From Aspidapion aeneum (lineage: Eukaryota > Arthropoda > Insecta > Coleoptera > Brentidae): DNA of 64,000 bases. Below are positions 56,386-64,000 of the stretch, piece after piece (the stretch's first letter is position 1; the number at the start of each line of letters is the position of its first letter). The stretch is taken from contig OY755039.1 of the NCBI GenBank assembly GCA_963576565.1, positions 74,046,771-74,110,770 of the forward strand, read 5' to 3'. The translations under genes and the position numbers were made by a program. Under the pieces are notes generated by a model, which was not told the DNA's origin, searched no databases, and saw only the letters and a list, made by a program, of their open reading frames with translations.

Positions 56386-58060
56386 TTAAGGTCCTTCAAA
56401 GAACTCGTCAATTCTATAGTATGCCTTCTGTACCAGGGTATTTTTTAATGTTTTTCTAAAATGTCCCAAATCATGTACACCCGAGGGGGAATTCACTACC
56501 CATTTTCTGGACATGTATTGCACATTACTATGAAAAATTTTAAATAATGTGAGTAATGAATAGTAATGACAAGTAATGAAAAGTAATGCCAAATAATGAA
56601 AAGTAATGACAAATAATGCTAAGTAATGAAAAGTAATGAATAGTAGGAATGAGTAATAATTTTTATACACAAAGTTGTAATAATGAAAATTAGTATATCT
56701 AAAGAGTGTTTCACAACTATTCTGGCAAACTTTAACCCTAAGTTCAGTGTAATATATTAATATACAATTTTTTTTTGTTTGTAATATTTAGCATACTTTT
56801 GTACACAGAAGCTTTTTTTAAAATTGCTCAAAATTGAATTCCAAGCACCCAATCAAGTCAATGTAAAGAATTTTAAATAGTGTATTTTGGTTTTCCTGTA
56901 AACTAACTCCAATGGACTACTTACTAGCAATGTTTATAGTGTTTTTTTTATGTGTTTTTTCTTGAAAATATGTTAGGATGGGGGAAGGGGTGATCAAAAA
57001 CGGCTTACTAAGACCTCAGGAATCTCTGTAAGTGCAGGCCTTTTAGAGACACCTGTCACCCTGTCCCTGTAGAAAATATAACAGCATAAATCTATTATAA
57101 ATTTGTTTCTATTACCTATTATTAGTTATATTTAACATAAAGTTTAATAAAAATTCACTTACCTTCACTCAACAATGGACACAAAACACTTTGTAAAGTA
57201 AAACATAACCTCTCAACCTAAATTGCAAAATAATGAAAAGTAATGTGAGGGCAATGAATAGTAATGAATATCATTGAATAAAAAAGCCATAGTAGTGAAT
57301 ATTAATGCCAAGTAATGAAAAGTAATCCCAAGTAATGAAAAGTAATGAAAAATAATGAAAAGTAATGCCAAATAATGAAAAGTAATGAGAAATAATGTGA
57401 ACCACATTTTGTACATGTATTGCAAGAGTGAATTCCCCCTCGTGTACACCCCTAAGCATGGGGTCAATATGATTATAAATTTTAATGCCATTGTAGATGA
57501 GTGAATTACGGACAGTGAGCTCTAGGATGCGAGTTAGATAGATTTCTAACTGCTCTTTTCTGAAGAACGAAAACAGATTGGAAGAGAACATTGGAACAAG
57601 GTCCCCCCCAGAAAGGTATCTCAGATGTGACTCTACAAGAGAAAAGTAAACATTGTGTGCGACTTCTTTTCCTAGGTTTTCATAAGTTACACGAACTAAA
57701 AAGCATCCAGAAGCAAGCTTCTTATTAAGAGTGATGTGAGGATAAAATTTAAGCTTTTCATCAATAAACAAACCCAGGAACTTAGAATTTATGACAGAGT
57801 CAATTGCCTTGTTAGCTGTTATGTTAATGTGATGAGAGAAAGATAGATCTTGGTCAAACCAAACTCCCAGATCCTTTATTATTGCTTTACGAGTTAATCG
57901 GCAGTTATTTAGCCTGTAATTCATATAAATGGGATTTTTAATTAAGGTTTAATTTATTTAGTTGACACCAATTTGCAAAACTATCAAGATCCCTTTGAAA
58001 CTCAATGCAATCTTGTTGATTATGAATTTTCTTGTAAAACTTGCTATCATCATGAGTAAA
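56386..58060 (-). pseudogene. Chimeric LINE ORF2 C-terminal fragment, split by a hAT-like element
   Basis: Minus-strand reading starts near 58055 with HDDSKFYKKIHNQQD (an altered catalytic YADD region), then LGVWFDQDLSFSHHI. It next shows a second version of the same RT thumb segment, LGLFIDEKLKFYPHI, in one open frame. It goes on with SLVESHLRYLSGGDLVPMF and IYNHIDPMLRGVH, is interrupted at 57442, and resumes at 56473 with DLGHFRKTLKNTLVQKAYY to FFEGP stop at 56386. Two copies of one motif in tandem suggest that two LINE families were joined at a homologous point. Confidence 0.75.
56482..57442. mobile_element. 961-bp hAT-like non-autonomous element with 10-bp-phased subterminal repeats
   Basis: TGTACACC flanks both sides (56474-56481, 57443-57450). 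Ends CGAGGGGGAATTCACT are perfect inverted repeats of 16 bp, followed by an ACATGTATTGCA segment in both ends. Subterminal arrays of A(A/G)TAATGNNN with an exact 10-bp period lie at about 56545-56660 and 57225-57402. Excision in silico rejoins the LINE frame. An 8-bp TSD is characteristic of hAT elements. No transposase inside. Confidence 0.85.
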
Positions 58061-58664
58061 AAGTCATACTTATGGGAAACATTTTGGTAGCATATCTCAT
58101 TTTTTGGATTTTTGTCAGTTATGTCGGTACGTGAGATAGGGGACGATTTGCTTACCTACTAAATAAGTGAATATTCAGCATAAGGGAAGAAAAAGCCTGT
58201 GAAGGAGAATTGCCAACAGTACAAAAAGTACACCAAAAAACAAAAATTTAACTCTACAATGTTAACATTTTAGTTTTCTAAATTTACACATAATAACAAA
58301 ATAAGAATGATAGTGTTTTTTTCAGTTGTTCTTTTAGATTCAAAACCGATTTCGCGAACCGCTGTTCGACTCCCCCTGTATTAACCGAACAACCACCGAA
58401 CAACTCTATCTATTCTCGTAGGTAACGGATAAGGAGATGTCTCGAGTTTTTTGTACGTGGTGGTAACTTTTTAATTTTCCTCGCACCTAACTTCATCTGT
58501 CACTTTTCTCGCATCGATTTATAGCAAGGGGGTGGCCGTGACGTAACAAAACTATCCCCTATCCTCCTATCGTTTTCCTTTAAAAACATGACAAAAACAA
58601 ATCCCCTTCACGTTTTCGTTTCGTTTAAGAGCGTTCGTTTATTCGATCGTACGCTCCATACCAC
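58061..58664. other. Gap with no recognised feature
   Basis: No supported ORF or repeat; ends where the MITE family GGTGGATAGAATAGACC begins. Confidence 0.4.
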
Positions 58665-60868
58665 GGTGGATTGAATAGACCGGTGTTCGGATTTTATATA
58701 TATATGTCAAATTTTTACACGGTGGATAGAATAGACTACTACTACTACTACTAAGATACTAATGCTTGTGCATGATAGGTATGTACCTCTTTCATTTTTA
58801 CTTTTCCATGTGGATTTACCTAAGCTTCAAAAAACCTCAATTTGGCGCCCTTGTGGCGCAACTTTGTTAGACATCCAGGGGCCTTTTGTAGGTCCCTGGC
58901 CTGTCTCCGGGCCGGTACAGGAACGCATCCTGTACCACGGGGTTTTGATGCCCCTCGACCCGTCTCATGAAACGATCCTTCTGCTCCTGGATCGTTTCTG
59001 AGATATCCTCCATGTTGAGCTCCCTCTTGATTTGTGTGTTACGCACAAACCAAGGAGCTCCCGCTATTTGTCTTACGACTCTGTTTTGAAAGCTTTGTAG
59101 CCTTCCCATTTGTGTTTTGCATACCTTATTCCAGCATGGGGCTGCATACGTTAGTATGGGGCGAACGACTTGCCTCCATATTTGTAATTTTACTCTCCGG
59201 TGTAGAGTGCTCCTGGCATTTAACAAGGGGTATAGCCTACTGTGGGCTCCCCTTGCTTTTTGAAGTGCGTTTGATACCTGGTCGTTCCAGGTTAGTTTCT
59301 TGTCGAAAACTAACCCCAGGTATTTAACGTTCCTTCTTTGCCAGGGTATCCTTCGACCACCCAGAGAAAGCTCTGTTCGCGGATTGCCCCTTTTCCGTGT
59401 AAAGACAATCGCTTGAGTCTTGTCTGGGTTGATCTTAATTTTCCACCTTTTAGCCCAGGTTTCAATTTCTACGAGGTGCCTCTGAAGCCTTGTGACGACG
59501 TATTGGATGTTATTACACTTTGACGTTGTCAAAGTGTCATCCGCGTACACATAGAGCTTCGTTTTCCGATCTTTGGGGATGTCACAGGTATACCATGCAT
59601 ATAAGTGTGGCGAGAGCGGGGAGCCTTGCGGGACTCCCGCTCTTATTTGCCTTAACCGATAGAATAGACCGGTGTTCGGATCTTATATATATATGTCGAA
59701 TTTTCCACGTCACTGGTGGTCCAGCTGATTTTTGCAAACAAAAGTTAGATCTGATTTGAACAACGGAACAACTAATATTTTTTAAATTTTTTGAAAACTA
59801 AGGCCATTTTCCTACTGTTTTCTAGTACATCTTTATAAAATGTAATTTTCTAGACGTATTGTCGGTATTTTTTTTTAGCCCGCTTTATTTTTTATTACAC
59901 AAAACTTAAACCACAAGTCAAACTGAATGTGATCGTTTCGTATCAAACGTGAACTGAGGACTATTGTGTAGTAAACAAAGAGGTAGGTTAGCGGATGATT
60001 TTTGACTCTAAAACTAACACATTATTTTCTTCGAATTTTAATTTTTGTGTAAAGAGAAATGAAGCGGGCTAAAAAAAATAACGACTGGTATGTCTGAAAA
60101 ATATTATTTTATAAGAATATACTAAAAAATAGTAGGAAAATTGCCTTAGTTTACAAAAAAATCAAAAAATATTAGTTGGTCATATCATATCTAAGTTTTG
60201 TTTCTAAAAATCAGCTGGACCACCAGTGACGTGAAAATTCGACATATATTTATAAGATCCACCGGTCTATTCTATCCACCGTGGAATTTTTACGTTACTG
60301 GTGGTCCAGCTGATTTTTGTAAACAAAAGTTAGATATGATATGAACAACTAATATTTTTTGAATTTTTTGAAAACTAAGGCAATTTTCCTACTATTTTTT
60401 AGTATATTCTTATAAAATAACATCTTTCAGACATACCAGTCGTTATTTTTTTTAGCCCGCTTTATTTCTCTTTACACAAAAATTAAAATTCAAAGAAAAT
60501 ACTGTATTCGTTTCAACTTCAAAAAAAATCCGCTGACTTACATCTGTGTTTACTTCCCAAGTCCTCGGTTCACCTTTGATACTAAACGATCACATTCTGT
60601 CTGACTTGTAGTTTAAGTTTTGTGTAATAAAAAATAAGGCGGGCTAGAACACATAACGACAATACGTCTAGAAAATGACATATTATAAGGATGTACTAGA
60701 AAACTGTAGGAAAATTGCCTTAGTTTTCAAAATATTCAAAAAATATTAGTTGTTCCGTTGTTCATATCAGATCTAACATTTGTTTACAAAAATCAGCTGG
60801 ACCACCAGTGACGTCCGAAATTCGACTTATATAAGATCCGAACACCGGTCTATTCTATCCACCGTGGG
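58665..60868. mobile_element. Inverted pair of MITEs, termini CCACGGTGGATAGAATAGAC
   Basis: Unit ends CCACGGTGGAT(A/T)GAATAGAC occur at 58661, 58718, 60265-60285 (reverse) and 60845-60868 (reverse). Unit A (about 58718-60285, minus a LINE insert) and unit B (to 60868) are inverted copies sharing CACTGGTGGTCCAGCTGA and AGCCCGCTTTATTT, so the whole forms a palindrome centred near 60286. No ORF except in the LINE. A further end of this family closes the window. Confidence 0.7.
58737..59657 (-). pseudogene. 5'-truncated Jockey-like LINE RT with 12-bp TSD and (TAG)n tail
   Basis: GATAGAATAGAC flanks both sides (58725-58736, 59658-59669). The minus-strand frame begins directly in the RT at RLRQIRAGVPQGSPLSPHLY, then VYADDTL, KINPDKTQAIVFTRKRG, LGLVFDKKLTW and RQIAGAPWFVRN, ending at a stop at 58867. 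A 3' untranslated region leads to a TAG-triplet tail. The reading frame is open throughout, so insertion is recent relative to the MITE it entered. Confidence 0.88.
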
Positions 60869-61989
60869 TGGATTGCACGCAACGATTATAAACACACAGG
60901 ATTGCTTATTAGCTCGAATCTTTCAGCGGTAGGCGGCGCCTTGCTTACGTCACTAGTGGACCTCTGCTCAGCGCGCTTCATTTAATACACATTGCAATCA
61001 TGAGTTTTTCCCGCTTTTTTCTTGCTTATTTGCAAACAAATTTTTTATTCGTGATAGTAAATATAATTAATAATTTCATTCATTCAAAACAAATGATTTG
61101 ATAAATCAAGAGTTTGCTCTGAGAGCTGAATTTTCCTACCAGACGATATGTTGGAGTTTCTTTTTTAAATAGTTGAAAGTTTTAGAATAGAAGTAGGATT
61201 TTTTCTAAAAGTTTAATCAATTTAAATCATTAGATGTATAATTTATTGTTTTTGTTGCGGATATAATAAAATACACTTATATTATGTAGTAACAAAAATG
61301 TATTTATTTGATATTTCAGATCTAAAATTGCAATATTTATTATATTATTATATCAAAAACCAGTCAGTTTTTGGAGAAAACAGCCAAATAAGATGTGTTT
61401 TTCAACTTCTTATGCTTTAATTCAGGGGCTAAACGTAGATCAGTTTGTAAAATTGTTTTTAGCTCCTTTTTGCAACTGCCTTATGCTCTTTCATACTGTG
61501 TAAACTCGATTACTACTTACTGTTGCAAATAAAGATATTATTTATTTATTTAAATCAATAGATTTTCATAAGTTTTTTTTCAAATGATTTACACTGTTTG
61601 TGTTATGAGTTGTTTTTATCCCACCCAGCGCCCGTTTTCACCCCTTCTCCTGTAAAATGTTTCTGAAAACTTCTATAAAGAGACTAAAAAAACTTAAGAA
61701 AAAAACTGAAACAACTTGGAGAAACTGTCTACAAAATAAACTTTCCAATAATCAGTTAAATAAAAGAAGTGCGTTTGCGGCATAATTACCAATTTTCTTT
61801 AATGTGATTAATTTAATGAGCAAAGAGTTTCCAAAAATCCAAATAAAAATAAAAGTTTATATAAATATAATAATATAAAAGTATATATATTTATATTTCT
61901 ACACTGAAATAGAGAACACAAAGCTTTTATTTCAACAATAAATTAATGTGCTTTCTTTATATCAATTCACTTAATTCACATATCTAAAG
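60869..61989. other. Gap with no recognised feature
   Basis: AT-rich sequence without supported ORFs between a MITE and a small LTR element. Confidence 0.4.
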
Positions 61990-62439
61990 TGATGCAGAAA
62001 CCCTTATATAGAAGGGGAGGAGCCAAGAAATTTACCAACGGAGAGAAGGCACATGAGCCAAGAAAATGCAAAATTGCAAAAATCATCAGTTCATCGGATC
62101 GAGACGACGAGACAACACCAAGTAGAACCTGGCCAGGGAACATTTTATCCGTCTACAAGAGCTTCCAGCAGCCGCTACGAACTGAGTAGTGGTTGGTTGT
62201 TGGAAAGCTGCAACAAGAAAGAAAAAGATTGAGGCGTTTGTGCATTGCACATTATGGCAAACGGGTGGTAGGAGGGAATCCTCAACAACAACAACTGATT
62301 GTTCAACAAGAAATAAATCATATTGCAAGGTCGTAACGAAAAAAGGAGCTACACGAGCAAAAGTCTTATAGACAGAGCATCTATTCGACACAAACAGAAA
62401 GAAAAAGAGCGTTAGGAAGACCGAAGAGACAATGCGAAA
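61990..62439 (+). repeat. 5' LTR of the TRIM-like element
   Basis: Starts TGATGCAGAAACCC and ends AATGCGAAA. The ORFs at 61989-62189 and 62086-62391 recur in the 3' LTR and are considered incidental. Confidence 0.8.
62005..62010 (+). promoter_or_regulatory. TATA box at the very start of the TRIM LTR
   Basis: TATATA in CCCTTATATAGAAG lies only 15 bases from the LTR edge, repeated at 63169-63174 in the 3' LTR. U3 would be unusually short if this is the promoter. Confidence 0.4.
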
Positions 62440-62822
62440 TGGCGCCCGAGGAGCAGGGACTTTTGTATGGATACAGATCCGTAGATACTTATCCTACGAG
62501 CGAAGTGGGTTATACTTCGGGGTCCTGGAAGAAAAAGAAAAACACAGAACAATCAGGTTGGGGTTCCCTTCAACAGCAAGATATTGGAACAACAACCATT
62601 TCTACACAGTCCAAGGAGGAAGAGCTTATCAATGTGGTAGATTTTCACAAGAATTTATGCAAGCTTCATGATTGCGGTTTAACGTCAGTTGCTGTGCATG
62701 CAGTGCTATGTGGATGGAAAAACGACATCTCTCGCTCTGAACTGCGGTATATCAGTTCATCGGGAAGGATCGTAAATGTGGTACAGTTATTTCCAGACAT
62801 CCAAAGCTGCCAGCCATATTGA
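62439..62822 (+). CDS. Internal ORF of the TRIM-like element (127 codons), function unknown
   Basis: The frame starts with an ATG that overlaps the primer site, so the true start is uncertain. It contains GLLYGYRSVDTYPTSEVGY, a KKKK stretch and NLCKLHDCGLTSVAVHAVLC, and ends SCQPY. I do not recognise a gag, pol or env signature. Downstream to 63153 two further open segments (NGTKYFYGPDETWNGYH at about 63005-63060) hint at a longer decayed coding region. It may be a remnant of the parent element gag or a chance frame. Confidence 0.3.
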   Translation: MAPEEQGLLYGYRSVDTYPTSEVGYTSGSWKKKKNTEQSGWGSLQQQDIGTTTISTQSKEEELINVVDFHKNLCKLHDCGLTSVAVHAVLCGWKNDISRSELRYISSSGRIVNVVQLFPDIQSCQPY

Positions 62823-63153
62823 TGAATCAACAGACAGAAAGACATGAGTGGTACAAAGAAGTCATTGCGAAGTTATGAAAAGTACTAGTATGGCCAGCAG
62901 AACGATATTGTATGGGACTTAACGAAGACAGATTCAGGGACGTGGTACTTAAAGGCGAGCTCTAAGTTAATGAATGGAACTACAAAGATGGAATTTGATT
63001 GAAAATGGCACAAAGTACTTTTATGGGCCAGACGAAACATGGAATGGATATCATATCAAATGGAAAAGTCGACGAATGGGACAATAATGGTTTCTGCTTC
63101 TTCATCGAATGTCACTTCTCCTCTTCGATGAAGTTCCATTCTAACCGGGGAGG

Positions 63154-63615
63154 TGATGCAGAAACCCTTATATAGAAAGGGAGGAGCCACGAAATGGACC
63201 AATGGAAAGAAGGCACATGAGCCAAGAAAATATAAAAGAAAATTCAAAATTGCAAAAATCATCTGTTCATCGGATCGAGACGACGAGACAACACCAAGTA
63301 GAACCTGGCCAGGGAACATTTCATCCGTCTACAAGAGCTTCCAGCAGCAGCTACGAACTGAGTAGTGGTTGGCTGTTGGAAAGCTGCAACAAGAAAGAAA
63401 AAGATTGAGGCGTTTGCGCATTGCACATTATGGCAAACGGGTGGTAGGAGGGAATCCTCAACAACAACAACTGATTGTTCAACAAGAAATAAATCACATT
63501 GCAAGGTCGTAACGAAAAAAGGAGCTACACGAGCAAAAGTCTTATAGACAGAGCATCTATTCGACGTAAACCGAAAGAAAAAGAACGTTACGAAGACAGA
63601 AGACACAATGCGAAA
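63154..63615 (+). repeat. 3' LTR of the TRIM-like element
   Basis: Preceded by the purine tract GGGGAGG (63147-63153). Matches the 5' LTR apart from a 12-base insertion near 63235 and scattered substitutions. Confidence 0.8.
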
Positions 63616-63954
63616 TAAGGTTTATCATAACAAAAATATTTCATGTAAAAAAAAGCCAAGTACGCGAAAGTGGTATTCCGTAAAAAGAATTGAGATAAAA
63701 GTAAAGCCAAGTTCTACAATACACATTTCAAAATGAATGGTTTTTACTAGTTTGGAAATGTTTTTCTAAACTTGGCTATTACGAACATGGTTTTTTAGGT
63801 TTTTGAAACTTTCTATTTTCATGTGGTTAGAATCATTCAAGTGAAAATTACCCTGTATTCATCAATTCTGATACATGAGGTAAATAATATTGGTAAATCT
63901 GCGCATGCGAAGTCAGGGATCGAAAGTGGACTTGGTAGGGCTAGCGACTTGTAT

Positions 63955-64000
63955 TAGACCGGCGTTCGGATCTTATATATATATATATATATATATATAT
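63955..64000. repeat. End of a MITE of the AGACCGG(T/C)GTTCGGATCTTATATA family, cut by the window edge
   Basis: TTAGACCGGCGTTCGGATCT followed by a TA run matches the termini at 58670 and 59663. Confidence 0.6.

Larger units (their letters stand above)
61990..63615 (+). mobile_element. 1.6-kb TRIM-like LTR element with tRNA-Lys-type primer site
   Basis: Direct LTRs 61990-62439 (450 bp) and 63154-63615 (462 bp, one 12-bp indel) enclose 714 bp. Immediately after the 5' LTR lies TGGCGCCCGAGGAGCAGGGA, whose first eight bases match the tRNA-Lys (UUU) primer site. A purine tract GGGGAGG precedes the 3' LTR. Outer flanks TAAAG and TAAGG suggest a 5-bp TSD with one change. No pol, so non-autonomous. 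Confidence 0.8.

Noticed and set aside
62439..62822. A lentivirus-like or retroviral identity based on the TGGCGCCC primer site
   Set aside because: Many LTR retrotransposons use tRNA-Lys primers, and no retroviral gag, pol or env signature is visible.
62086..63606. Minus-strand ORFs with VVEDSLLPPVCHNVQC
   Set aside because: They lie within the two LTRs and are antisense; conservation reflects LTR identity.
1..64000. CRISPR arrays, operons, prokaryotic promoters or rRNA genes
   Set aside because: None found; tandem repeats here lack regular unique spacers and all coding remnants belong to eukaryotic transposable elements.

Overview
The window reads as AT-rich, gene-poor heterochromatin-like DNA from an insect. 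I infer this from the Jockey-like, RTE-like, Gypsy, BEL/Pao and Penelope families, a decamer array built on the arthropod telomere motif TTAGG, and dense foldback elements and MITEs. The order is not determinable (a beetle is plausible). I see no convincing host protein gene, no rRNA, no CRISPR and no prokaryotic signature. Nearly all recognisable content is mobile DNA, much of it nested, and several insertions can be delimited exactly by target-site duplications (TSDs).

0-13 kb: the left end holds the 5' LTR, leader and gag start of a minus-strand LTR element that runs off the window. It is followed by a repeat block with GC-rich GGCGCC arrays and an exon-like tail, tandem repeats, a tRNA-like cloverleaf, and a decayed minus-strand Gypsy element (5.8-11.0 kb) that has lost its RT core.

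13-23 kb: one 9.7-kb plus-strand LTR element with two 812-bp, nearly identical LTRs and a matching ATAT duplication. It codes only for a short gag and carries about 8 kb of AT-rich cargo, including a (TTAGGTTGGG)n array and a nested foldback.

23-41 kb: MITEs, a palindrome built from two opposed LINE 3' ends around a MITE, and a full-length Jockey-like LINE (26.6-31.0 kb, 11-bp TSD, two nonsense codons). Then come three consecutive long inverted-repeat elements (33.1-39.96 kb), of which one has an 8-bp TSD and one a TA TSD inside a LINE.

41-64 kb: RTE-like LINE copies invaded by a truncated BEL/Pao element, by a minus-strand LINE and by an 879-bp palindromic insert with a 14-bp TSD. Further right are a Penelope GIY-YIG fragment, a chimeric LINE split by a 961-bp hAT-like element with 10-bp-phased repeats, an inverted pair of MITEs carrying a 5'-truncated LINE, and a 1.6-kb TRIM-like LTR element with a tRNA-Lys-type primer site. 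The most unusual structures are the gag-only giant, the tandem-armed foldback, the phased-repeat hAT-like element and the palindromic retroinsert.
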